Source: Pseudomonas sp. CROZ-RG-20F-R04-15
GTDB lineage: Bacteria; Pseudomonadota; Gammaproteobacteria; Pseudomonadales; Pseudomonadaceae
Direction: 5' to 3'
Length of the DNA: 64,000 bases
Assembly: GCF_022662375.1 (NCBI RefSeq)
Contig: NZ_JAKNQL010000009.1
Location: forward strand, 205,172-269,171
How positions within the stretch are numbered: the stretch's first letter is position 1; the number at the start of each line of letters is the position of its first letter. Below, one piece after another: positions 52,385 to 60,007 of the stretch. The notes under the pieces were generated by a model. It was given only the letters and a program-made list of their open reading frames with translations. It was not told where the DNA came from and made no database searches. The position numbers and the translations under genes are program-made.

Positions 52385-53002
52385 ATGTATCACGGAGAAA
52401 AACTCAACGCCTGGACGCATCTGGTCGGGGCAGTGGCAGCATTTATCGGCGGCGTCTGGATGCTGGTGATTGCCAGCCTCGACGGCAGTCCGTGGAAAAT
52501 TGTCAGCGTGGCGATCTACGCGTTTACCTTGCTGGTGCTCTACAGCGCCTCGACCGTGTACCACAGCGTGCGCGGGCGCAAGAAAGCGATCATGAAGAAG
52601 GTTGATCACTTTTCGATCTACCTGCTGATTGCCGGCAGCTACACGCCATTCTGTCTGGTGACCCTGCGTGGGCCGTGGGGCTGGACGTTGTTCGGGATTG
52701 TCTGGGGGCTGGCACTGATCGGCATCCTGCAAGAAATCAAACCGCGTTCGGAAGCGCGGATTCTGTCGATCGTGATTTATGCGGTGATGGGCTGGATTGT
52801 GTTGGTGGCGGTGAAGCCTTTGATTGCGGCGCTGGGTACGGCCGGGTTTGCCTGGCTGGCGTCGGGCGGGGTTTTGTACACGGTGGGGATTATCTTTTTT
52901 GCCCTGGATCACCGGTTGCGGCATGCGCATGGGATCTGGCATTTGTTCGTGATCGCCGGGAGTTTGCTGCACTTTGTCGCGATTCTGTTTTATGTCCTCT
53001 AG
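52385..53002 (+). CDS. Hemolysin III / TrhA family membrane protein
   Basis: A 205-residue protein with seven hydrophobic segments and the hallmark polar residues: NAWTHLVG near the N-terminus, STVYHS (about 57-62), KVDHFSIY (about 74-81) and the C-terminal HIWHLFV-type motif (HGIWHLFVIAG). The family is related to PAQR receptors and includes TrhA, linked to membrane energetics; hemolysis itself is doubtful. It is divergent from mdcR across 142 bp. Confidence 0.9.
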   Translation: MYHGEKLNAWTHLVGAVAAFIGGVWMLVIASLDGSPWKIVSVAIYAFTLLVLYSASTVYHSVRGRKKAIMKKVDHFSIYLLIAGSYTPFCLVTLRGPWGWTLFGIVWGLALIGILQEIKPRSEARILSIVIYAVMGWIVLVAVKPLIAALGTAGFAWLASGGVLYTVGIIFFALDHRLRHAHGIWHLFVIAGSLLHFVAILFYVL

Positions 53003-53012
53003 CCCGGCTGAC

Positions 53013-53123
53013 TGATCGTTCCCACGCTCTGCGTGGTAACGCCTCCTGTGACGCTCTGCGTCACGCCGTTTGGGACGCGGAGCGTCCCGGGCGGCATTCC
53101 CACGCAGAGCGTGGGAACGATCA
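53013..53123. repeat. Extragenic repeat family B, copy 4
   Basis: A 111-bp composite dyad: TGATCGTTCCCACGCTCTGC at the left, an altered centre (GACGCTCTGCGTC), and CACGCAGAGCGTGGGAACGA at the right. It lies between convergent hlyIII-type and rsmE genes. Confidence 0.94.
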
Positions 53124-53138
53124 ATTCGGCAAAAAGGT

Positions 53139-53858
53139 TTAGAAATCACCCCAAAGCTGTTGAGCCACCGCCAGTGCAACCACTGGCGCAGTCTCGGTAC
53201 GCAACACCCGTGGGCCGAGGCGGGCGGCTTGGAAGCCGTTGCCTTTGGCCTGCTCGACTTCCGCATCCGTCAAACCACCTTCCGGCCCGATCAGGAACGC
53301 CAGCGTCGCCGGTTTGGCATGACTCACCAACGGCTCCGCCACCGGATGCAGCACCAGTTTCAACTCGGCTTCGGTCTGCTTGATCCAGTCCGCCAGCAAC
53401 ACCGGCGGATGAATCACCGGCACCCGCGAACGACCACATTGTTCACACGCACTGATCGCCACCTGACGCCAGTGCAGCAGGCGTTTGTCGGCGCGTTCGT
53501 CCTTGAGACGGACTTCGCAGCGATCACTGAAGATCGGCGTAATTTCATTCACGCCCAGCTCGGTGGCTTTCTGAATCGCCCAATCCATCCGCTCGCCACG
53601 GGACAGACCCTGGCCGAGGTGAATGTGCAGCGGCGATTCGACCTGGCCGGCGAATTGCTCGTCGATCTGCACGGTCACGCGCTTCTTGCCGACTTCCAGC
53701 AGGGCGCCGCGAAACTCATGGCCGGAACCGTCGAACAACTGCACCGCATCGCCCTCGGCCATGCGCAGCACGCGGCTGATGTAATGCGCCTGGGCCTCCG
53801 GCAATTCGTGTTCGCCGGTGCTCAGCGGGGCGTCGATAAAGAAGCGGGACAGTCTCAT
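53139..53858 (-). CDS. rsmE: 16S rRNA (uracil1498-N3)-methyltransferase
   Basis: A 239-residue SPOUT-class methyltransferase for m3U1498 in 16S rRNA. It has the N-terminal PUA-like domain (SRFFIDAPL ... HYISRVLRM), then FLIGPEGGLTDAEVEQA (about 180-196) and GPRVLRTETAPV, which form the knotted SAM site. It is downstream of bioA on the same strand, separated by a REP doublet. Confidence 0.95.
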   Translation of the reverse strand: MRLSRFFIDAPLSTGEHELPEAQAHYISRVLRMAEGDAVQLFDGSGHEFRGALLEVGKKRVTVQIDEQFAGQVESPLHIHLGQGLSRGERMDWAIQKATELGVNEITPIFSDRCEVRLKDERADKRLLHWRQVAISACEQCGRSRVPVIHPPVLLADWIKQTEAELKLVLHPVAEPLVSHAKPATLAFLIGPEGGLTDAEVEQAKGNGFQAARLGPRVLRTETAPVVALAVAQQLWGDF

Positions 53859-53906
53859 TTCGGGTCTCTGGAAAGATGTGAATCAGGTGGGTCGGTGTCG
53901 ACTTCA

Positions 53907-53975
53907 TTCGCGAGCAGGCTCGCTCCCACATTTGAAATGCATTCCCCTGTGGGAGCGAGCCTGCTCGCGAAAGCG
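53907..53975. repeat. REP-type inverted doublet (family A)
   Basis: Inverted pair TTCGCGAGCAGGCTCGCTCC ... GGAGCGAGCCTGCTCGCGAA with about a 17-bp spacer, between the rsmE start and the bioA stop. Confidence 0.95.
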
Positions 53976-54001
53976 GTAGCTCAGGCGCCCCAAATTTTGA
54001 A

Positions 54002-55408
54002 TCAGCCCGGATCGCGGAACCCTGGGTGAAAGTCTTTCGGCACGGCCACACTGACGCTGTCACGCGTAGCGATGTCGATACCTTCGCTGGCGACTTCGGC
54101 GAGGAAGTCGATCTGCTCCGGGGTGATCACGTACGGCGGCAGGAAATACACCACGCTGCCCAGCGGGCGCAGCAACGCGCCACGTTCCAGCGCATGCTGG
54201 AACACTTTCAAACCGCGACGTTCCTGCCAAGGGTAGGCCTCTTTGGTGGCTTTATCCTTGACCATCTCGATGGCCAGGACCATGCCGGTCTGGCGCACTT
54301 CGGAGACGTTCGGATGATCGACCAGATGCGCCGTCGCCGAGGCCATGCGCTGAGCCAGCGCCTTGTTGTTCTCGATGACGTTGTCGTGCTCGAAGATATC
54401 CAGCGTCGCCAGTGCCGCCGCGCACGCCAGCGGGTTGCCGGTGTAGCTGTGCGAATGCAGGAACGCGCGCAGGGTTGGATAGTCGTCGTAGAACGCGCTG
54501 TAGACCTCGTCGGTGGTCAGGCACGCGGCCAGCGGCAGATAGCCGCCGGTCAGGGCTTTCGACAGGCAGAGGAAATCCGGACGAATGCCGGCCTGTTCGC
54601 AGGCAAACATGGTCCCGGTGCGGCCGAAACCAACGGCGATTTCGTCGAGGATCAGGTGCACGCCGTAGCGATCGCAGGCCTCGCGCAGCAACGTCAGATA
54701 CACCGGGTGATACATGCGCATGCCGCCAGCGCCCTGGATCAACGGCTCGACGATCACTGCCGCGACACTGTCATGGTTCTCGGCCAAGGTCTGTTCCATG
54801 GCGGCGAACATGTTGCGCGAATGTTCTTCCCAGCTCATGCCTTCGGGGCGCCCGTAGCAATCCGGGCTCGGCACCTTGATGGTGTCCATCAGCAGCGCTT
54901 TGTAGGTTTCGGTGAATAGCGGCACGTCGCCGACCGCCATCGCCGCCATGGTTTCGCCGTGGTAGCTGTTGGTCAGGGTGACGAAGCGCTTTTTATTCGG
55001 TTGGCCGCGATTGAGCCAGTAGTGAAAGCTCATTTTCAACGCGACTTCGATGCAGGACGAACCGTTATCGGCGTAGAACACCCGGTTCAGGCCTTCCGGC
55101 GTCATCTTCACCAGACGCTCGGACAACTCGATCACCGGTTGATGGCTGAAGCCGGCGAGAATCACGTGCTCGAGTTGATCGACCTGATCCTTGATGCGCT
55201 GATTGATGCGCGGGTTGGCGTGGCCAAACACGTTGACCCACCAGGAGCTGACCGCGTCGAGGTAGCGCTTGCCTTCGAAGTCTTCGAGCCAGACGCCTTC
55301 ACCGCGCTTGATCGGGATCAGCGGCAGCTGTTCGTGGTCTTTCATCTGGGTGCAGGGATGCCACAACACCGCGAGGTCGCGTTGCATCCATTGGTTATTC
55401 AGGCCCAT
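54002..55408 (-). CDS. bioA: Adenosylmethionine-8-amino-7-oxononanoate aminotransferase
   Basis: A 468-residue PLP class III aminotransferase for biotin synthesis. It makes 7,8-diaminopelargonate using SAM as amino donor. LILDEIAVGFGRTGTMFACE holds the cofactor aspartate, and the Schiff-base lysine is in LCLSKALTGGYLPLA (about residue 284). The N-terminal LWHPCTQMKDHE is a BioA signature. No other bio genes are near. Confidence 0.95.
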   Translation of the reverse strand: MGLNNQWMQRDLAVLWHPCTQMKDHEQLPLIPIKRGEGVWLEDFEGKRYLDAVSSWWVNVFGHANPRINQRIKDQVDQLEHVILAGFSHQPVIELSERLVKMTPEGLNRVFYADNGSSCIEVALKMSFHYWLNRGQPNKKRFVTLTNSYHGETMAAMAVGDVPLFTETYKALLMDTIKVPSPDCYGRPEGMSWEEHSRNMFAAMEQTLAENHDSVAAVIVEPLIQGAGGMRMYHPVYLTLLREACDRYGVHLILDEIAVGFGRTGTMFACEQAGIRPDFLCLSKALTGGYLPLAACLTTDEVYSAFYDDYPTLRAFLHSHSYTGNPLACAAALATLDIFEHDNVIENNKALAQRMASATAHLVDHPNVSEVRQTGMVLAIEMVKDKATKEAYPWQERRGLKVFQHALERGALLRPLGSVVYFLPPYVITPEQIDFLAEVASEGIDIATRDSVSVAVPKDFHPGFRDPG

Positions 55409-55631
55409 TTACAGTCTCCTCGAGGCGGCTCGCGACAGGCGCGGGCAAACAATCGCGCAAGCCTATGCAATGCGTCGCGCGGGGACAACCCATTGTGTCG
55501 ATTGAGCTACTTTGTATGAGCCGATAGACGTCGCTGGCGGCGTTTTGATGGCTAACGTATTCTTCGCGGTTCTTTGGGTCGTCTGACCCGCAAAACTGCT
55601 TTTTCCTACGTGTATTTCCGGAGTTCGCTGA

Positions 55632-57401
55632 ATGTCTGTCGGTTGGCTGCGCGCCTGTGCGCTGGTGATGTTGGGGCTGTTCAGCGTTACAGCGCTGGCC
55701 AAGGATAAAACTGCAATCGTGATCGGCGGCGGCCTGTCGGGTCTGACCGCTGCTTACGAGCTGCAAAACAAAGGCTGGCAGGTCACCCTGCTGGAAGCCA
55801 AGCCGAGCATGGGCGGTCGCTCCGGCATGGCCACCAGCGAGTGGATCGGCAACGACAAGACGCAGCCGGTGCTGAACAAGTACGTGTCGACCTTCAAGCT
55901 GGGCACCACGCCGGCTCCGGAATTCGTGCGTACGCCGGGTTACCTGATCGACGGCGAGTATTTCTCCGCTGCCGATCTGGCGACCAAGCAACCGGCCACC
56001 GCCGACGCCTTGAAGCGCTATCAGAAAACCCTCGACGATCTGGCGCGTTCGATCGACGACCCGCAGAACCCGGCGGCGACCAGCACCCTGCACGCGCTGG
56101 ACCAGATCACCGTATCGAGCTGGCTCGACAAGCAGAACCTGCCAGCCACTGCGCGCCAGTTGATCAACCAGGACATCCGTACTCATTACGACGAGCCTTC
56201 GCGTCTGTCGCTGCTGTATTTCGCTCAGCAGAACCGTGTCTATCGCGGCGTTTCCGACCGTGACCTGCGCGCTTCGCGTCTGGTCGGCGGTAGCCAGGTG
56301 CTGGCGCAGGCATTCGTCAAACAGATCAAGACGATCAAGACCAATTCGCCAGTGTCGGCGATCAATCAGGACAAGGACGGCGTGACCGTCAAGGTCGGCA
56401 GTGTTGGCTACCAGGCTGATTACGTCGTACTGGCCGTGCCATTGCGCGCCCTGAACAAGATTGCTTTGACGCCTGCGCTGGATGCCCAGCATCTGGCGGC
56501 GATCAAAGGCACCAACTACGGCTGGCGCGACCAGATCATGCTCAAATTCAAGACGCCAGTGTGGGAAAGCAAGGCGCGCATGTCCGGCGAGATCTACAGC
56601 AACACCGGTCTCGGCATGCTCTGGATCGAGCCAGCCCTCAAGGGCGGCGCCAACGTGGTGATCAACCTGTCCGGCGACAATGCCCGCGTGATGCAGGCGT
56701 TCGGCGACAAGCAGATGGTCGATCAGGTGCTGATCCGTCTGCACGCGTTTTATCCACAGGCCCGTGGCTCGTTCACCGGTTATGAAATCCGTCGCTACAG
56801 CACCGACCCGTCGATGGGCGGCGCTTACCTGGCTTACGGCCCGGGGCAGATCAGCAAGTTCTGGCGCCTGTGGGAACGTCCGCTGCAACGCGTGACGTTC
56901 GCCGGCGAACACACCGACACCTTGTACCCGGGCACGCTGGAAGGTGCATTGCGCACCGGTCAGCGTGCGGCCAGTCAGGTTGAAGATCTGGCGGCGGGCA
57001 AATCGTTCGAACCAGCCAAAGTGGTTCCGGCCGCTGCAGCGGCAGGCGCGGCGGGTGCCGTGGCGGCGAAGAAGGGCAACTTCTTCAGCAACCTGTTCGG
57101 TGGTTCGGATGACGAGAAGAAGCCAGAGCCTGTGAAAGCGCCAGAGCCGGCTCCAGCTCCGGTAGCGCCAGCACCTGCGCCGACTCCGGCACCTGCGCCA
57201 GCTCCGGTGGAAGCGCCGAAGCCTGCAGCTCCGGTCAAAACCGAACCGGCGAAGAAAGCAGCGGCCAAGCCTGCGGCGAAGAAGCCTGCAGCTAAAACCG
57301 AGGCGAAGAAGGCGCCGGCCAAACCGGCAGCGAAAAAGGCCGAACCGGCGAAGAAGCCAGCGGCCAAGCCGGCAGCCACTACTGAGACCAAAGCGCAGTA
57401 A
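55632..57401 (+). CDS. Secreted FAD-dependent amine oxidase-like protein with Lys/Ala/Pro tail
   Basis: A 589-residue protein. It has a signal peptide (about 1-23, ending VTALA) and a flavin amine-oxidase domain (about 26-455). The FAD-binding IGGGLSGLTAAYEL is near residue 33-46 and GGRSG follows at about 64. TFAGEHTDTLYPGTLEGAL sits near the end of the domain. Residues 456-589 are a low-complexity tail: an Ala stretch, a KKGNFFSNLFGGSDDEKK segment, Pro-Ala repeats, then AKKPAAK-type repeats resembling histone H1/AlgP. Substrate is unknown. It is divergent from bioA, and a terminator follows. Confidence 0.82.
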   Translation: MSVGWLRACALVMLGLFSVTALAKDKTAIVIGGGLSGLTAAYELQNKGWQVTLLEAKPSMGGRSGMATSEWIGNDKTQPVLNKYVSTFKLGTTPAPEFVRTPGYLIDGEYFSAADLATKQPATADALKRYQKTLDDLARSIDDPQNPAATSTLHALDQITVSSWLDKQNLPATARQLINQDIRTHYDEPSRLSLLYFAQQNRVYRGVSDRDLRASRLVGGSQVLAQAFVKQIKTIKTNSPVSAINQDKDGVTVKVGSVGYQADYVVLAVPLRALNKIALTPALDAQHLAAIKGTNYGWRDQIMLKFKTPVWESKARMSGEIYSNTGLGMLWIEPALKGGANVVINLSGDNARVMQAFGDKQMVDQVLIRLHAFYPQARGSFTGYEIRRYSTDPSMGGAYLAYGPGQISKFWRLWERPLQRVTFAGEHTDTLYPGTLEGALRTGQRAASQVEDLAAGKSFEPAKVVPAAAAAGAAGAVAAKKGNFFSNLFGGSDDEKKPEPVKAPEPAPAPVAPAPAPTPAPAPAPVEAPKPAAPVKTEPAKKAAAKPAAKKPAAKTEAKKAPAKPAAKKAEPAKKPAAKPAATTETKAQ

Positions 57402-57420
57402 GCCTTTGCTTCAATAAAGA

Positions 57421-57449
57421 ACGCGGCCATACGGGCCGCGTTTTTTTTT
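57421..57449 (+). terminator. Rho-independent terminator after the amine oxidase gene
   Basis: An 8-bp stem ACGCGGCC (57421-57428) / GGCCGCGT (57434-57441) with a 5-nt loop, followed by an uninterrupted T-run. It lies 19 bp after the stop codon. Confidence 0.95.
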
Positions 57450-57591
57450 GCCGGAAGCGCGCACTTCAATCCTTCCCGGTGCAGTCTCAAGGCTTACCTC
57501 TGCGCAGGACACTTCCCACAACACAATCAGAACGAAACGATAGCGGGTGCCTGATCTCCAACTTTATGCTTGAAGAAATTGGAGGCGCTCG

Positions 57592-57750
57592 ATGAAAAGA
57601 CTTACGGTAATACTTCTGTTGATGACACTTTCCGGTTGTGCCAATGGGCGTTTCTTTCCTGGAGGATATAACTCTGAACTTGCCCATCAATGCAAGATAG
57701 ATCCGTATAGCGCGGATTGTTTGCAACCGCCGGCGGTTTTCACCAACTAA
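57592..57750 (+). CDS. Small putative lipoprotein (52 aa)
   Basis: A short gene with a strong GGAGG site (57581-57585) seven bases before ATG. The first 16 residues, MKRLTVILLLMTLSGC, form a lipoprotein signal with a perfect LSGC lipobox, so the mature protein would be a 37-residue lipid-anchored peptide. It has two further cysteines (34 and 43) that could form a disulfide. No family was recognised. It sits in the AT-richer stretch between the amine oxidase and the lectin-like gene, with which it is convergent. Confidence 0.7.
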   Translation: MKRLTVILLLMTLSGCANGRFFPGGYNSELAHQCKIDPYSADCLQPPAVFTN

Positions 57751-57771
57751 TCAATAAATAACTGAGGCTTG

Positions 57772-58269
57772 TTAAAAGTCCCATTTGAAGAACTCTGTTC
57801 CATTCGGTAATTTCCTCAGCCATCTTTGCTTGGGTTTTCGAATTCGTCCAGGGACAAATCCGGAGCGGGCCCAGCGTAGATTCCCGTTGCGCTGATCGTA
57901 GATGACCAGGTTCCCATCGTCCTGCATCGTCATGTAAGTGTTGTGCCACAGGGATTTGTCGAGGCTGTGCGTGCTTTCAGCAATCCATAAACGCCGTCGG
58001 GAAGGGTCGTAGAGAAAGCCATTGTTGCTGATGACAAACTGCAGCGGCTCACGCATCTTTTTCGGGTGCAAAGTTAAACTGTAAGGCTGATGGTTATCGG
58101 CAGTCCACACTACCGCTTCACCTTCTTTGATCACCAGATTTCCATCGCTCTGCAATATCAGGCGGAATCGACCGTTCTCGGATCGCAGGTATTGGCCTGG
58201 TGTCAAAGTCTGGTTTGGCGGTAACTCGGAAGTACCACTTGCTTGAAAGGGGCTGTAACGAAGAGCCAT
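57772..58269 (-). CDS. Mannose-binding B-lectin domain protein
   Basis: A 165-residue protein dominated by one bulb-type (monocot mannose-binding) lectin domain (about 15-130). The sugar-site consensus QxDxNxVxY is complete in QDDGNLVIY (about 116-124). It is nearly complete in QSDGNLVIK (last residue changed) and degenerate in the middle repeat. A basic C-terminal extension (GRIRKPKQRWLRKLPNGTEF) follows. No signal peptide is seen, as in the lectin-like bacteriocins of pseudomonads, which however carry two such domains. The start at 58269 has AAGG at good spacing; ATGs up to 58323 lack sites. Function is unknown; carbohydrate binding is likely. Confidence 0.75.
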   Translation of the reverse strand: MALRYSPFQASGTSELPPNQTLTPGQYLRSENGRFRLILQSDGNLVIKEGEAVVWTADNHQPYSLTLHPKKMREPLQFVISNNGFLYDPSRRRLWIAESTHSLDKSLWHNTYMTMQDDGNLVIYDQRNGNLRWARSGFVPGRIRKPKQRWLRKLPNGTEFFKWDF

Positions 58270-58323
58270 GTTGTTGACCTTTTCAAAGAATGATTGAGTC
58301 ATCATTTGAACAGGTGCAGACAT

Positions 58324-58592
58324 ACAACTAGCGATACATAGTTATCGACTGAACATTTCTCTGTCGACGACCTTCCTGCGATCAATGCCTGCTCCGGGGA
58401 GCGCCGACCCAGCCAGCGAGAATCGAGTAGCATGGCCCGAGCGTTGTACGGAAAAACTGCCTTTAATCTTTCCTTAACACGTCACTTTCAGACTCTTGAT
58501 CGTATTTCTCGATATTTCAAAGCAAAATTTTCCGCTTTAATTCGATAGATAACTCGCTAGTCTTGGTTCGCAGTTCTCACAGGATTTGGGCA
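58324..58592. other. AT-rich intergenic region between lectin-like and cytochrome b561 genes
   Basis: A 269-bp divergent promoter region, visibly richer in A/T (especially 58440-58560) than the rest of the window. No gene, clear repeat or recognised operator was found in it. Confidence 0.5.
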
Positions 58593-59144
58593 ATGCAGCT
58601 ACGTAACTCTTCTTCGCGCTATGGTTGGGTCAGCATCTTCATGCACTGGGGCGTGGCGCTGGTGGTCTTCGGACTGTTCGCGCTGGGCCTGTGGATGGTC
58701 GGGCTGGATTACTACAGCAGCTGGCGCAAAGAGGCGCCGGATCTGCACAAGAGCATCGGTCTGGTGTTGCTGGCCGTGATGGTGTTGCGGGTGCTGTGGC
58801 GCTTTATCAGCCCACCGCCGCCGACGCTGCAAAGCTACAGCCGCATGACCCGTATCGGCGCAAAGTTTGGCCACGGGTTTCTGTATCTGGCGCTGTTCGC
58901 TGTGATGCTTGCCGGTTACCTGATTTCCACCGCAGACGGTGTCGGGATCCCGGTGTTTGGCCTGTTTGAAGTTCCTGCACTGGTTTCCGGGCTACCGGAT
59001 CAGGCAGATACCGCTGGGGTGATTCATCTCTGGCTGGCGTGGGCGCTGGTAATTTTTTCCGGTCTCCATGCGTTGGCAGCATTGAAGCACCACTTTATCG
59101 ATCGTGATGCGACCCTGACGCGAATGCTCGGTCGCAAAGCCTGA
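58593..59144 (+). CDS. Cytochrome b561
   Basis: A 183-residue inner-membrane diheme cytochrome b561 with four hydrophobic helices. The candidate heme ligands are histidines in IFMHWGVAL (about 18), DLHKSIGL (about 52), IHLWLAW and HALAALKHHF. It would pass electrons between ubiquinol and a periplasmic or superoxide-linked acceptor. The start at 58593 follows AGGATTTGGG. It lies 31 bp before yceI; the pair is often co-transcribed. Confidence 0.9.
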   Translation: MQLRNSSSRYGWVSIFMHWGVALVVFGLFALGLWMVGLDYYSSWRKEAPDLHKSIGLVLLAVMVLRVLWRFISPPPPTLQSYSRMTRIGAKFGHGFLYLALFAVMLAGYLISTADGVGIPVFGLFEVPALVSGLPDQADTAGVIHLWLAWALVIFSGLHALAALKHHFIDRDATLTRMLGRKA

Positions 59145-59175
59145 AATTCAACCTCGACTCAAAGGAAAAGAAAGC

Positions 59176-59751
59176 ATGTTGAAAAAGACTCTGGCCGCTC
59201 TGGCAATCGGTTCTGCACTGCTCTCGGCTCAGGCCATGGCAGCGGACTACAAAATCGACAAGGAAGGTCAGCACGCCTTCGTTGACTGGAAAATCAGCCA
59301 CCTGGGCTACAGCTTCATCCACGGTACTTTCAAGGATTTCGACGGTACGTTCTCGTGGGATTCGGCCAAGCCTGAAGCCAGCAAGATCTCGGTAGATGTG
59401 AAAACCGCCAGCCTGTGGTCGAACCACGCTGAACGTGACAAGCACATCGCCAGCAAAGACTTCCTGGACGTGGGCAAGTTTGCTGATGCCAAGTTCGTCT
59501 CCACCGCCGTTAAATCGACTGGTGAAAAGACTGCTGACGTGACCGGCGATCTGACCCTGCACGGCGTGACCAAGCCTGTGACCTTCAAGGCCACATTCAA
59601 CGGCGAAGGCAAGGATCCTTGGGGCGGCGAGCGTGCTGGCTTCAACGCCACCACCACCCTCAACCTGAACGATTTCGGGATCAAAGGCCCAGGTCCTACC
59701 TCGCAAACTGCGGATCTGGATATCTCGCTGGAAGGCGTGAAAGTTAAATAA
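59176..59751 (+). CDS. YceI family periplasmic protein
   Basis: A 191-residue exported protein with a signal peptide (cleaved after AQAMA, about residue 22) and a lipocalin-like YceI domain that binds isoprenoid-type lipids. Typical segments are HAFVDWKISHLGYSFIHGTFKDF and DVTGDLTLHGVTKPVTFKATF in outline. It is paired with cytochrome b561, which suggests quinone- or lipid-linked redox chemistry at the periplasmic face (inference). A terminator follows. Confidence 0.92.
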   Translation: MLKKTLAALAIGSALLSAQAMAADYKIDKEGQHAFVDWKISHLGYSFIHGTFKDFDGTFSWDSAKPEASKISVDVKTASLWSNHAERDKHIASKDFLDVGKFADAKFVSTAVKSTGEKTADVTGDLTLHGVTKPVTFKATFNGEGKDPWGGERAGFNATTTLNLNDFGIKGPGPTSQTADLDISLEGVKVK

Positions 59752-59767
59752 CTTTCCCCCGCCACAT

Positions 59768-59804
59768 AAAAACGCCCCCGGTCGAACGGCCGGGGGCGTT
59801 TTTT
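59768..59804 (+). terminator. Rho-independent terminator after yceI
   Basis: An 11-bp stem AACGCCCCCGG (59771-59781) / CCGGGGGCGTT (59790-59800) with an 8-nt loop and flanking A- and T-runs. Confidence 0.95.
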
Positions 59805-59826
59805 ATTGCGCGTCACACACATCCCC

Positions 59827-59916
59827 TGTGGGAGCGAGCCTGCTCGCGAAGGCGGCGGGTCAGTCAGCAATGATGTTGGCTGAATGACCGCTTTCGCGAG
59901 CAGGCTCGCTCCCACA
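59827..59916. repeat. REP-type inverted doublet (family A)
   Basis: TGTGGGAGCGAGCCTGCTCG and its inverse ending CTCGCTCCCACA, about 40 bp apart, placed between two terminators. Confidence 0.95.
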
Positions 59917-59954
59917 CGGGATATGCGGTGATTCAGGGGGGATTCGTGGCGCCA

Positions 59955-59994
59955 TAAAAAATGCCCCGGCTCTTGCGAGTCGGGGCATTTTTTA
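59955..59994 (-). terminator. Rho-independent terminator after rhlE (bidirectional form)
   Basis: AAAAAATGCCCCG and CGGGGCATTTTTT form a long stem, with a small inner CTC/GAG pairing. The A- and T-runs on both sides allow termination on either strand. It lies 14 bp beyond the helicase stop. Confidence 0.94.
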
Positions 59995-60007
59995 TTGCGG
60001 CGTAAAA

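Noticed and set aside
3321..59916. Family A repeats as a possible CRISPR or tRNA-like array
   Set aside because: Copies are dispersed inverted pairs without regular spacers or cas genes; they match REP-type elements.
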